A stretch of 64,000 nt of DNA from Mucidula mucida (taxonomy: Eukaryota > Basidiomycota > Agaricomycetes > Agaricales > Physalacriaceae), in the NCBI GenBank assembly GCA_015501055.1, contig JADNYV010000028.1, forward strand, positions 1 to 64,000, in the 5' to 3' direction. Position 1 is the stretch's first letter, and every line of letters starts with the position of its first letter. A model generated the notes under the pieces. The model made no database searches. It saw nothing but the letters and a program-made list of their open reading frames with translations, and was not told the DNA's origin. The position numbers and the translations under genes were made by a program. Below, piece after piece: positions 33,262 to 44,754 of this stretch.

Positions 33262-34207
33262 ATGTACCAGGTACCTGCCAAAGTTCGGAGTCTGTTGCCC
33301 TTTGACAATCAACTCTTTGATGGTGTCTTCTTTGTTCGACTCTCTTTAAAGACTTGACATGTACCTTTCAAAGAGCAACTATGCCAATCCGACGCTGCGC
33401 AACAGTTGGTATGTGCGCGCCTCTGCTAACATTACGCGCTGTACTGATCGCTTGCTAGCTTGCCGAGGTCGAGCATCGTGCTCAAGTCGAGGCTCTTTTG
33501 CTTGAACGTAGTCAAGCTTACATTGAACGCGAGCGCGCTCTCGTAGGGCGTCATCAAGCCCTCTTCCTCTGTGAAAAGGCCATATCTGCGCGAGACCAAG
33601 CACTGAGTGAAAGAAAGAAGGAAAGAATACTTCGGCTTAGACAGGTACGTTTGCGTCGTTGAGCAAAGTAGAGCTAAGGTGTATCATCGATGCTCAGGAA
33701 CAACAGTTCTATTTGACCGTGAGTCTGTCCAATTAACAATCGATAATCGCGAACCTTTCTAGGTGACGGACCAGGAGGAAATCATTCGAAACTTGCAAAG
33801 ACAAGTGCGGAGGCTACAATCCCAATTGGGTGCATATGGGATGATTCTGTGGGTTCATCCGTTGACTTCTTGCATCGCGAGAGCTGACGTTTTGTTGAAA
33901 GGACTGCGCCACATCCACATCCTCGTCCTCCTCCAGCACACAATATCGCACTCTTCTCGGCGACGATAACCCTCCGACACCTACTGTATCCCCTACCAAA
34001 CCATTCACCGCCCAGCTCAAACGCCACTCAAGTCGTATGGATACAGTTTTCGAGAAGGGGTATTCAATCTGTTCCAGGAGCCTTCAGATGACGATGGACG
34101 GTCGCCGAACCGAGGGGAAGGAGAGTAAACATACCGAGTGCTTAGAATGGGACGAGGAGGCGGAGATTGATGAGGTGCGGAAGGAGCATTATATGTATTT
34201 TGTCTGA
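33262..34207 (+). CDS. Coiled-coil hypothetical protein
   Basis: Exons 33376-33408, 33459-33644, 33698-33718, 33763-33852 and 33902-34207 join in one frame. A possible 9-nt first exon (MYQ, 33262-33270) would supply the only upstream ATG I can find, so the 5' end is doubtful. The N-terminal half is a long helical, charged coiled coil (VEHRAQVEALLLERSQ; EIIRNLQRQVRRLQSQ). The C-terminal half is Ser/Thr/Pro-rich and ends acidic (EWDEEAEIDEVRKEH). No known domain. A readthrough or bicistronic arrangement with the preceding small gene cannot be excluded. Confidence 0.5.
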
Positions 34208-34695
34208 ACTCTCTGTTGTTGATTTTCGCGAATACGTTTGTAGATTACTCATATTCAGTTGAGTCCGTGCCATCGTCTGTTTGTCGTAGTATCATGCATC
34301 CCGAGCTGATCTGCATTTCATATGTAGCGTTCACCGTATCACAGCCTGTGCCATTGTCTGAATTCCCAGCCACAGATGCTTTTTGGAAGTCCTTGGGACC
34401 TGAAATTCCAGAGTCGGTACAGTCCGACCGTATGATTATAGCACTCAAGACCCGTACCATGATTCGGTCGAAACACAGTATCTGCACCACCGTCATCCGA
34501 ATGCTCTCTTTATCTGCCACCATCGAGTCCATTCAAGAAGAGCGGTACGTCCTAAATTCGTCGCTTATATAGACCCGCAAATCATATCGAGTATGCAGGG
34601 AACGTGGTGGCGTTACTATCAAGTATACTACGATACTTGTACTAAGCGGATAGGATAGTATTATACATATGTCCTGTTAAAGCGAGCGAGCATCC
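34208..34695. other. Convergent intergenic region
   Basis: 488 bp between the stop codons of two convergent genes. A 118-codon plus-strand frame (34216-34572) and an opposing 95-codon frame overlap; neither shows a domain, and I treat both as chance. It should hold both 3' UTRs. Confidence 0.45.
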
Positions 34696-35679
34696 CTATA
34701 CCTCCGCGAATCTACTAGTGCTCCCCATCTCATACCTCTCCGTCATTTCTTTGCTGTACAAAGACATCGCGGCCTCTATACTTCCATCACCCGAAGAGCG
34801 ATTACACCTAGTAGAGGCCTTGGGCATCCTTCCAAGCTTCTCCTCCGTATACCACACGCGTAACCAAACCAATGAGCTCACGACAAAGAAAACAACAATG
34901 CAAATTGCCCCCATGCCGATGATGATTCCGCCAAATACGCCTTTCTTGTGTTTAGAGGGATCGAGAAAGCCGTAGGTGTAGAAACCTTCCGTTACGTGCG
35001 TGATGTACGCAATGCCAGCGTAGCCTCCCAGCATGATCAGAATAGGAAGGACATGACTGAAGACTGGTGGTCAGGAATAGGTAGAAAGCTCTCAGCAAAA
35101 ATATTCTACATCACCGGCGGTCGCTCGGTACGTGGAACGGCGATTTCAAAAATCGCGAATACGCTATTCAAAGCGTGGCGCGACACCTGCGTAGTATATG
35201 AGCATTCCTAAACGGTGCATAGAAGACTGCGAATCACACACATTTGACCAAGCATCGATGGGCTCAGCGAACTTGGAAGGCTTGTACTGCATAGCCCAGA
35301 AGACAATCGTCACCATCAGCGGATAGGTGATCACAGTGGAGTACAGCAGCGAATGCGCCAACTGCAAGAACCGCGGCCAGCTCTGAAGCGGCGCGCGCCC
35401 AGTCCGCGCATACGACAGAGTATGAAAGCTCGCAAAGAGGTGGTAGAATGTGATACCCCACCAGGTGATATTGCTAAAATACGAAAAGGACACGCCGACG
35501 CCCTCCTCTCCTGGGATAGCAAACTTGACGACGATGGACGTCACGCCGTAGGTGGCCAGCAGTAAACGGACGCAGCCAAGAGATGTAGGTGATAGGAATG
35601 TAGAGGTCTCGAAGCGGTTGGTGATGTCGAAGGGCTCGCCCACGTTGAAGAGAGACCAGAACCGAGTTGGGGCAGACAT
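34696..35679 (-). CDS. Multi-pass membrane protein (FAR-17a/AIG1-like)
   Basis: Three exons (35679-35242, 35186-35110, 35056-34696) give 291 residues. About six hydrophobic spans are visible: LGCVRLLLATYGVTSIVV, WWGITFYHLFASFHTL, ITYPLMVTIVFWAMQY, the splice-created LNSVFAIFEIAV, LPILIMLGGYAGIAYI and GAICIVVFFVVSSLVWL. The layout and the NITWWGITFYHL core resemble the FAR-17a/AIG1-like integral membrane family, some of which hydrolyse fatty acid esters of hydroxy fatty acids. I could not confirm the catalytic Thr/His, so treat the family as tentative. The second intron donor (gtagaa) was chosen because it is the only one that restores the frame. Divergent from FCY1. Confidence 0.7.
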
Positions 35680-36220
35680 GGTGATGGCTAGGGCGAGCCG
35701 TGGCATGGGTTACTTATAAGATGCATACTAACGTTCCCAGCTGTCCACAGGATGCTGAAGCGCGCCCACGGTTCTTGAAGAGTCCCGCTGGCACCGTCGG
35801 CGTGAGTGTAGGAACCGTCGGAATCTACGCAGAGAAGGATTACGACTAGGAATCACATTGCCAGTGTGTGGGAATTCTCGAGTGGTTCTCGGGCAATAGG
35901 ATAGAGCGATGCCGAATCTGAGAGGCTACGATAAGGATAAAAGTTGTGCGCCGATGGTGCATTGACCGTGTTAGACGAAAATGGTTATCAACGTTTTCAT
36001 GATTGATCGAACGCGTACTGTTTAGGGTCAGTCGGGATATGATGGCAGATGTCTAAGATGAGTCTCGGTCAATCACTATGTAATCAGCACCTCAACAATG
36101 TTCGTCGACATCGAGACGAAAATCCTGTGTAGATAAGTACTTGCGTCTAAGAGTAAGAGGTCGGCAATCACCAGACTGTCAGTGCTTGTTTGGGCCACGT
36201 CAACCTCGCCATTCACAACC
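35680..36220. promoter_or_regulatory. Divergent intergenic region upstream of FCY1
   Basis: 541 bp between two divergent starts; must contain both promoters. No TATA box or clear motif seen. An in-frame ATG at 36182 could extend FCY1 by 13 residues. Confidence 0.45.
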
Positions 36221-36946
36221 ATGGTCCTTCAAGGCGCTAATCCTGAATCCCCTACCCCAGCAACAGATATGGACCTGCTTTCCCCTGTCGATAAACTCGG
36301 CATGGAGCTAGCTATCCAGCAAGCTCGGACAGGTTATACGCAGGGCGGGATACCTAGTAATACACCTCCCAATCCGTGACGGCTAAAGTTGATCTCATCT
36401 TCTTCGCAGTCGGCGCTGCCATGCTCGACCAAGACGGCACCATTGTGGCGACTGGTTTCAACCGGCGCGTACAGCAGAATGATCCTATCAAACATGGCGA
36501 GATCGATTGTCTGAGTCTCGCTGGCTGCCTGCCCGCGTCTGCGTACGCAAAATGTACGATGTACACGACACTTTCGCCGTGTCCTATGGTACCAATGTTC
36601 AAAATACAAATATCATATTTGCTGATAATGCTGCCCAGTGTGCCGGCGCATGTGTCCTCTTTGGCATCCGCCGTGTTATTATTGGAGAAAACAAGACATT
36701 TCTAGGTGCGGAGAGCTTTCTCAAAGAACGAGGAGTTGAGGTGATCAATTTGGGTATGTTCTTCCAATTTCCATTCATCGAAAGTTTGCCAAATGTTTCG
36801 CAGACCTTGACGAGCCTCGCAAGATGATGCTTGACTTTATCGAGAGTCATCCAGATCTTGTAAGTAAAACCACCATGGACTTGCGTCCAGTGCTTGTTCA
36901 AACTAAGCCCTCTTTCAAGTGGAATGAAGACATTGGAGAGCCTTGA
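36221..36946 (+). CDS. FCY1: Cytosine deaminase
   Basis: Zinc enzyme converting cytosine to uracil in pyrimidine salvage (and 5-fluorocytosine to 5-fluorouracil). Five exons (36221-36356, 36410-36588, 36639-36753, 36804-36859, 36920-36946) give 170 residues, close to the yeast enzyme. The HGEID box (zinc His, catalytic Glu) is present. The second zinc motif, SPCPMCAGA, is created by splicing across intron 36589-36638. GIRRVIIGEN and LKERGVEV follow, and the C-terminus LWNEDIGEP closely parallels the yeast tail. The last coding exon is only 27 nt. No targeting signal; cytosolic. Confidence 0.95.
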
Positions 36947-37080
36947 ATGATGATATATGTCATTCCATTCCATTTGACAGCGTGAACAACTTGTAAACAG
37001 CCGATATGACTAGCACAAGTGGCCCTAAATAAGATAAATAGCACAGCAAGGATATATGCGAGGAAACTACTCTTCTTGTA

Positions 37081-38672
37081 TCAAATAGCAGTTACGCGCA
37101 TAGAGGAAGGGGGTGATCTAGGAAGGTCTGCCCATGGCGAAAGCTCTTCTTCGAGCTCAATTCGATGATGGGGCGTGGCCTCGGACGAGGGAGGAGGGGT
37201 GAGGATGTCATCGTTATCCTCGGAGGCAGCCGCATATCCAGATTCGGAGCCAGACGAATTTACGGACTCTAAGGATGCTTGTACCTGCGCTCTCTCGCGA
37301 GACGAAGATGAACAAGGCGATGGTGATCGCGAGGATGAAGGTGACGGGGAACGCGACCGGGATCGCGGTCGAGGTACTAATATCGTCGACGTCCTTGAGA
37401 TTCTCGAAGACGGCCTGCTCTTCGTTGCACGTGTTGATGAGTTTGAGGATCGTCGGCTATGAGTAGGCGAATGTAGATTCTCAGTACTGCTTCCTCTCAT
37501 TCGGACGTTCTCTCCTTCGACGACACGTAGAGCACTGCGGAGTGCCTCCCGTTCTTCTCGAGCTTCGCGCAATTCTTCCTCCGTCTCCGCACGCTTGCGG
37601 CGTTCGGTAGATACCATCTTGTTTGCCTACATACCGACATGAGTGACATGACAGGGTATGCGCTTGAAACGTACCTCTTCGAACAACGCCTGACTTAAAC
37701 TTTCTAGTTCAGCCTCGAGAGCAGTTCGAGCACTCTTTTCCTTTTCCAAGGCCTCTCGAAGGTCTTTGACTCGTTTCTCGTTCTCTTGCTTAGCGGCAAG
37801 ATGCTCCTGTTCGCGGGCAGCCGCCTTTTCACTACTTGAGTCTTCATCAGATGACAGGATAAGATTAGGCGTTGAGGCGGCGTGCTGCAGGCTGGGGGAT
37901 TTGCTGGCGTGAGCTGAAGTATTGGGAGATGATGGAGTTCCAGGGCGAGATGAGAAACGAAACTTTGTGAAGAATCTGTCTGAGAATTGGTAACGCACAC
38001 ACACAGGATGGAATTAGAATGCACCTGCTGTTTTCATTCTGGGGAGGAGCCCTGTTCAAAGGCAATGTTAGTTAACATCAAGCGGTCAATGAATACATAC
38101 GGCTGCTGAGTCGATCTAAGGACGATCAATAAAGCGAAGTGACACAGAAAGACACGAAATAACGCACTGGTTGGTGGTGCTGCTTTCGGCGCTCTCTCCT
38201 CGCTTATGGCCCCATCCAAGACCGCCTCCGCCGCCGCCACGCAAAGCCTCTTCGAGCATCTCATTGTTCGCTGACACCATGCGAAGGTTAGACCGCGTCA
38301 CGCCGAGCTCTACGTCTTTCTCAGACAGCTGGTGTTGTAGAGCCTCGATTTCCCGCTGTTTCGCGGCTAGCACCTAACAGGATTATAGTTTCAAGTGACG
38401 GGCTGGCAAAGCAGGACAGACCTCTTTCTCTTTCTCCTTTCCAATGTTTGCAATCCGTTCCCGCTCGACTAGGAGCCCTCTCATCTCCTCGACTCTTCTG
38501 ATCATCACGTCCAAAGCGCCGCGCAGATCGTCCTCCTCGCCATTCTTGAGGACCCGCCGTACCTGTCGCTGCTCATTGGTATTATTCAAAAGAAAAGAGA
38601 GGCTATACTGACATCGTGCAATTGCTCGTCAATGGATATGAGCAGCGGTGCTTTGCCGTTGACGTGCTGCAT
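37081..38672 (-). CDS. SEC2: Rab GEF Sec2-type coiled-coil protein
   Basis: In yeast Sec2 is the exchange factor for the Rab GTPase Sec4 on secretory vesicles. Exons 38672-38613, 38562-38422, 38373-38168, 38051-38025, 37975-37675 and 37626-37081 give 426 residues. The N-terminal half is coiled coil (VRRVLKNGEEDDLRG; LQHQLSEKDVEL). The Sec2p GEF signature LESLSQALFEEANKMV appears across the splice at 37627-37674. The C-terminal half is Ser/Arg-rich and disordered (SRSRSPSPSSSRSPSP). The intron 38052-38167 is 116 nt, twice the usual size; a small extra exon inside it is possible, but those I tried break the frame. Translation could also begin at the upstream in-frame ATG at 38771, adding 33 residues and overlapping the NCA2 start. 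Confidence 0.82.
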
Positions 38673-38769
38673 GGCGCACTGACCACCTCGAGGTGGAACG
38701 TCGACGTCGCAGTGAAGGGTCACGATGATCGGCCGGAACTGCCGGCACGCGTATCTGTCTCTTGCGTCC

Positions 38770-40950
38770 ATGACCTCCCCATTTACCCAACATTATGTTG
38801 GCCCTCTCCTCCGCGATCCGAACATACTCGGCGGTGTCGACAGGATAGACGCAGGCGCGACTGATCTCGCCGTCCACTCGGAGACAGCCAGAAAGCAGAA
38901 ATTGCGCACTCTCTTGGTTACGCTCGACCAGCCAACGACGGCGACGGAAGATGCCTTGCAAGATGTCGCCGAGTACATGGTTCAATTGGAAAACAAGTCA
39001 CCAGCAGCTGGGCTGCCGGCTAATGCAGTGGAACTGGATGCAGAACAACTCGCCCTGCAACGCGCGGTAGGGAACAAGCTTGCCGTCGTCGTATACGCAA
39101 GGTCATTAGATACATTGATGGCCCAATGCGTTCAGTTGGAAGAAGAAGCAGATTGGTGGGAAGACGTGGAACGATCTCGCTTGAATGTCGCCTGGTATCT
39201 GCTTCAGAGTACGTCAACTTTTGCTGGAGATGGTCGCCGTGTCTCAGTCCATTCCAGCTCTTCCGACGCGTTTATTCGGGTTTTCGCAGCTTGTGCTGCA
39301 AAAGGCGCGCAACGATGCCCGTCTTCATGCTACTCCATTCACCTGGGATGTCTTTCGCCAAACGCTCCGACCCTCATTACAACCCACCATTCTTCTGTCA
39401 TCGTTATTCCCGCATTACTCGTCTCTTGCTACTTCTCCCTTCGTTATTCCCAGACCGACGCCGACAAGTGCCCTCCAGTCCTCTTTCAACGCTCTCACCC
39501 GCTGGCTACATTCTCTGTGCAAGTTCGTCGACACGCCCATAACGCTCGCTAGGCATGAGTGTCACAGTAAGAAAGCACAACTTAGATTGCTCCGGGACGA
39601 ACGCGCGCGCTGTCTTGGATTGGTTAGCAGCAAACGTCCCCAACTAACCGCTGGATTATCCCGATTCGCCGATCAAACGGCGGAATCTCAATTTCACGAC
39701 TTTGCGCGTAGCCTTCACTCATCCATCGCAGCTAACACCGAAGCGAAAGGTTCTGCGACTCTGCTTTGGGAAATCTACTCCTTGTACACCTGCCATCGTA
39801 TCAGCAACAGTTTTCCTCTCTACTAGAACACGAACAATTGACCAAGCCGTCTCGTCTCGTTCTCTTGTGGCCGAAGCTCTTTCTCCTACCTCCCTTGGCA
39901 CTATATTCCACGCGCCTCTTATACGAATCGCGTGAAAGCTTGTTTGACATGGCCTTGGAGGCGCACGACACGATCAAGGCATTCGTTCGCGGGTGGCTGT
40001 TGGACCCTATGAAAGATATTCTTGACACTGTCCGCGCACGTGGAGATGAGGGTGTCATTGTGAGGAAGGAAGGCGTTACAGCGGATCTTGAGGTATCATG
40101 CCTGGCATTGCAATGATTCACAAATTGATCATTCATTAGTCCCTGGAACGGATGACGATGACTTTGGCCAAGGAGCAGCTCAACTACAGTCCCGAGGAAT
40201 TGGCCTCGCTGTCGACGCAAGTCAAACTTGGCGACATCACGCCCGTATTGAAGTTGTATGAGAATGATATCAGAAGTCCTCTCAAGTCATTGTAACTGGA
40301 ACGCTCCTTCGCACTCTTTTCATACAAGTACAGAAAGCCAAGGCAGGTCTGCTTTCGGTTTCATTGCATTCATCTCATAGTCTCCAGGTCGACATTGATC
40401 AGGCGCTTTTCGGCATTGATAAGCTATTAAAATCTCAAGGTTACCAACGGTCCTTTTCGGATGCAGACGTTCACTTATTAACGTTGTACCATAGAATTGA
40501 CTTTTGCATTTGTGGGTGTGGCGCCTGCGTTCGGAATCGTGTATCTCCTCGGAGGATATCTTGGAAACCTCTGGAGCGCACGAAGTCGGGGACGGTACGG
40601 CGGTAAATACAAGCGTGTCAATACCTGGTTCATCATGCGGTATGTGGTCCATGCTCTCAATATCTTATACTGAACACCAACACAGTCGAATCGAGCGCCT
40701 ATTGACTATGGATTCGGCATCGCACGCTGACGCTATCTCCCCACTTACGGCTGGCCTACTGTTAGTCTCGATAGCTCAATTGAGAGCATACGGAGAAACG
40801 CATTTGCCCAAGCGCTCGAAGCTCCGGGAGGGGTTTTTGGAGGATGTCGAGGATCTTACCAATCCTGAGCTGACCGGGGAGCAGAAGAGGATGGTTGTCG
40901 AAAGAATGTGGCGTAGTTGGGGACACGTTCTTGAATGGGGACGTAATTGA
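38770..40950 (+). CDS. NCA2: Nuclear control of ATPase protein 2 (Nca2), two apparent frameshifts
   Basis: Nca2 is a mitochondrial membrane protein that in yeast affects expression of the ATP6/ATP8 subunits of ATP synthase. Exons 38770-39208, 39258-40092, 40140-40342, 40388-40439, 40495-40639 and 40686-40950 would give about 646 residues. Hallmarks: DTIKAFVRGWLLDPMKDI, SLERMTMTLAKEQL, IQVQKAKVDIDQALFGIDKL and MRRIERLLTMDS near the end. Two one-base deletions break the frame: an A missing in the run at 39746-39748 (before RFCDSALGNLLL) and one near 40292 (PLKS then IVTGTLLRTLF). A 77-nt intron (39750-39826) would be an alternative for the first only. Intron 40343-40387 is GC-AG (donor gcaggt). 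Either a decaying gene or consensus errors in A-runs. Confidence 0.85.
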
Positions 40951-41208
40951 GGACAACTTTCTGCTTCTTTCCGCTATGTTGACCAAGATGAATCTGATCA
41001 TTGCAGTGTGGGTTTCTCCGGTAGCTTGAAATGTCGCCCTTACAGAAATGATTTTGGAAGAGTACGGTGACGCGGCGTTCTTCGCTTCCGCTAACTTGAA
41101 TGTCGGGAAGATCTGGAAGTGGTTACACGTAGTGAGGAACACTCGGACTAACCTTGAACGTGTGATAGAGAACCCTGCAACGAGGCAATAGGCGCCCAAG
41201 GAAGTCTA

Positions 41209-44200
41209 ATGGTAAGTCGCAGCATCGAAGCATTTCACCTCGCCTCCTCCATGCCTCAGCTCACTCAATCCCTCCTAGCGGGTCGTGAAAATCCTACCGT
41301 CATCCACTATGCTCGAAGACATGGCTCAGACGCTGCCAATACCCTTCTGCAAGACAGCCCTCGATGCATTGGCATTGCAATCTGCCAGTCTCCCAACGGT
41401 GTCCGTTCCTTCGCGTTGGCGACTACACAGCACATTGCCGTTATTGACATTCCTCAAACACAAACCGTGCTCCCAAAGGATGACGCTTTTGCTTCGTTGG
41501 TATCGGGCAAAGCTGGCCAGCCTATTCTTGCTGGGTTTGGCATGTCCAGACTGGCAGTGCATCTGCAGGACGCGTTGAGATTGCATGTCCGTGGCGCAGA
41601 TTTGTCGACCGTGGTTGCGAAGAGTGCGAGGGAGCCGATGTACCCTTCGCAGGTGTTTCGGAAGAAGGACTTTGTCCGCATTGATAATTTTGCGATCGAT
41701 AGGGTGTGGCATGAGAATAGTCAAGACGAGGAGAGCGAGGAAGAGAGGAAGCTATGCCTGCGCGCCTGGTTGTCTGCCATGTCAGTTAAACCGTTGTCTT
41801 TGCCGTTAGATGCGTGCTGATATCCGACCAAGTGCGGCAGATGCCGCGTTTGGAGAGGTGGAGCGAGTGAGGAAGGTTGATACTCGCTACCTAAGCGCTG
41901 CAGTTGGTATTTCCGTACAGCATGGACGAACTATGTCTCACATTTCGTAATCTAGAGCTTAGCCTGCTTTCGGCTCTTGCTGTCGCAAAGCGACGCTTTG
42001 GAGAAATCCAAGCCAAGGGAGATGGTCAGCGAATTTGGTGAACATCGCCTCGAGGATAACAATAGTATCACCTTGCAAAATGCGAGATATAAGACTCGCA
42101 TCCGCAGGAGCAATCAAGTGTGTCAAAATCGATTATAACACCTTCTCTTAATGCCTAAATCGTTCCCCTCTTAGGCCCAAGTTGTGATGACCAACGCGGC
42201 TGGTGAAGAATTCATCGGCTTCGCTAGAGGTTCATCGGGCAAGCAAACTTCAATCAAGGTCGCGCGAGGCTTCAAGGGAGTGTTAGCGAACGTCAGAATT
42301 GTAGGCAGGGATGAAAAGAATAACGCGGAAAAGTGTCGCGAGGAACTCATACTGTTAAGCTTACAAGGCGATGCGCATCTGCCTCACGCCCCTTTCATCG
42401 AGCTTCTGTGGTTTCCCAAAGCCCCACACGTACAGGCGGCGTGTGAGGAACCGTTGTCGCATTCGATTCGGGTAGAAGGTATACCATTGAATCCGTCACA
42501 GCAACGCGTCGTTGCAGCGATGACCTGCAAGTCGACATGCCTGATGACGACACACGGCGAGTGATTCGGGTGACCCAAGCTCAATCGCGTACTGACTATT
42601 GTATTTACAGGGCCGCCCGGTACGGGAAAAACATCGACGATAGCAGCGAGCGCAAAGATCTGGACGGAGCAGCGCAAGCCGACGTGGATTGTCGCGCACT
42701 CCAATGTGGCGGTGAAGAACATCGCGGAGAAACTTGCGGTAACGAGAGTTGGCTTTAAGCTGATCGTATCCAAAGATTTTTTCGTAGAATGGTGAGGTTC
42801 CCTGCAATTCTCTCATGCGTTGACGTGACTAAATGGCTAGGCATGAACACCTGTACCATCTCATCGAAGCGAGTACTATTCGTGCCGACGAATTGCCGGA
42901 CAGACCGCAAGACGTGCGGCGTATCTTTGATGACTGCACCATAGTGTTATCGACTTTGAGTATGCTTTCAAACCCCGCGTTCGATCAAAATGATTTGTTC
43001 TCCATCGTCCCGGTTGAGCGTCTTGTAGTGGACGAGGCTTCGCAGATCAATATTTTTGAGTACATGGTATGAAACGTCTCGCTTTTTGATCTCCTCGCTG
43101 ACATGAGTCTCTGTAGCATTTATTTTGGAAGTTTCGTGCCGACTTGAAGATGGTTTCATTCTTTGGCGACCCGAAGCAGCGTAAGTGCCAAGTGGCTTGA
43201 AGCAAGACGATCTGTAATATTTATTGTGACAGTTGCGCCCTTTGGATCTGACACGACACCATCACTGCAAAGCATCTTTCAGCTGCGACATTTTCAGAAA
43301 GCAGCTTTCTTCTTGGACGTTCAGTGTCCGTGTCCCTCTCTTTCAAACCGAGGCGAACTCATTCGTCCATAGACCGCATGCCTACCCCGTTAGGCGACTT
43401 CATATCTCAAGCAGTATATAACAACCGCTTACGCTCTCAACATCCTGTTGTTTCCCATTCTTCTGTCGCTTTCGTTGATGTAAGAGGGCAAGAGGAGAAA
43501 TCCGGATTTAGCTGGGTGGTATGACAAAGTTCGGACCAGCGAGATTTCAAGCTGATCATGTCTACAGAACGAAAGAGAGCTACAAACCATGATTACTCTC
43601 GTCTCCAACTACTACAAGGGTCTCGATTTCTGCATCATTACACCCTATGACGCACAGCGGACTGCCATTGAGAACACTTTGAAGCGAAGTAACCTTCCCT
43701 GGGGCAAGGTTTTCAATATCGACAGCTTCCAGGGTGAGTTTGAGACCATGGCGTTCAATTGCGGGCTTCTGATTCGCCCCACTAGGCAACGAGGCCGACT
43801 GGGTGTTGGTGTCGCTCGTGCGCACTGAGAATCCGGGATTTCTTCGCTCGCTGAACCGGATGAACGTTATGCTCACTCGTTGTCGGAAGGGACTCGTCAT
43901 CGTGACTAACAGGCCATTTCTGAATGGTCCTGGGAGGCATACTTTAGTCGCAGGACTTGCGCATCATTGGGAATCCCAGTATGGTGGCGCGTGTTGGCTC
44001 AGCTGGAATGCCGTGGCAGAGCAGAAGGCCGTTCTCCCTGGCGTTCGTGGTAAACTTGCCTCCAGTGGGCAACCAGCCCAAGACGGGGGTGGTTCTCTTC
44101 GCACTGTGCCGTGGGCGGTCTTTGCACCGCTTCCGGTTAGCAGGAGGCGGTTCGATACCAAAAAGCTCTTCGCCGCCAATTGGAAGTGCACTCCGGCTCC

Positions 44201-44444
44201 CAAGTCCGACGATGAGAAGAAGCCTTTGGTTAGAACTACGCCACAGTCGTATACGCCGCCACCTCTGATTGACGTTGCTCGAGTAAAGGTCCAGCGACCG
44301 AAGCCTGTGATCGAGTCTGAGACTTGGGCTGAAGTCGCCGTTAAGCGAGGTGCCAAAGCGAAGCAAACAGTTATAGGGCGTTGTGAGTCAAAATCTGTCC
44401 GAGGACAAAACCGATTTAGTGTTCTTCGTGTTCAACGTGTGTAA
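41209..44444 (+). CDS. SF1 DNA/RNA helicase, Upf1/IGHMBP2-like
   Basis: Eleven exons (41209-41780, 41833-41906, 41963-42117, 42175-42556, 42611-42791, 42841-43066, 43117-43180, 43233-43325, 43373-43518, 43568-43733, 43786-44444) give about 905 residues. An N-terminal domain of about 200 residues resembles an RNase H-fold exonuclease (SPRCIGIAICQSPNGVRSFAL) but lacks a motif set I could verify. Helicase motifs: Q-like LNPSQQRVVAAM; Walker A GPPGTGKTSTIA; II VVDEASQ; III FFGDPKQLAP; IV YRMPTPL; V NIDSFQGNEADWVLVSLVR; VI MLTRCRKGLVIV. Walker A is complete only if intron 42557-42610 is spliced from a GC donor (gcgagt). A possible 48-nt intron directly after the ATG (gtaagt to cctcag) would keep frame. 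Ends in a basic tail. Confidence 0.87.
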
Positions 44445-44715
44445 CTGGTTGTTTTTCTGGCCCGTGCTAGCAGTCAATGAACTTACTCAATTTTGCGTTG
44501 ATGCGTGTATTTCGCAACAAGGCCCTATACTCTAGTTGACAAGTTGTAGTGCTGATGACGCCACTTCCTGGGTAAACCTTTTCTTGGCGTAGTATACAGT
44601 CACAATGTCTACCCTATTTGATCGAGTATGAGATTTTTTGTAGCCTGTTCTTGAAGGAGCCCTACAATAATCCTTGTTCTTGTCCTGATCTTCATCATGA
44701 TGGCCATGTTTGCAT

Positions 44716-44723
44716 TATAAAAG
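44716..44723 (+). promoter_or_regulatory. TATA-like box
   Basis: tataaaag, about 39 bp upstream of the ATG at 44755. Confidence 0.4.
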
Positions 44724-44754
44724 GCTCGCGGCGATCAGGTTGAAGTCAACAACC

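Noticed and set aside
34216..34572. 118-codon plus-strand ORF between convergent genes
   Set aside because: An equally long opposing frame exists, composition is featureless, and no domain or splice support is seen.
38101..38116. 16-nt micro-exon in SEC2
   Set aside because: Including it puts the next exon out of frame with an early stop; skipping it gives a continuous protein.
39750..39826. 77-nt intron in NCA2 that would remove the first frameshift
   Set aside because: It would delete LVHLPSYQQQF-type residues expected in the family and uses a weak donor (gttctg); a one-base deletion in an A-run explains the frame better, though the intron remains possible.
40762..41199. 145-codon minus-strand frame overlapping the end of NCA2
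   Set aside because: It overlaps well-supported NCA2 coding sequence and shows no motif of its own.
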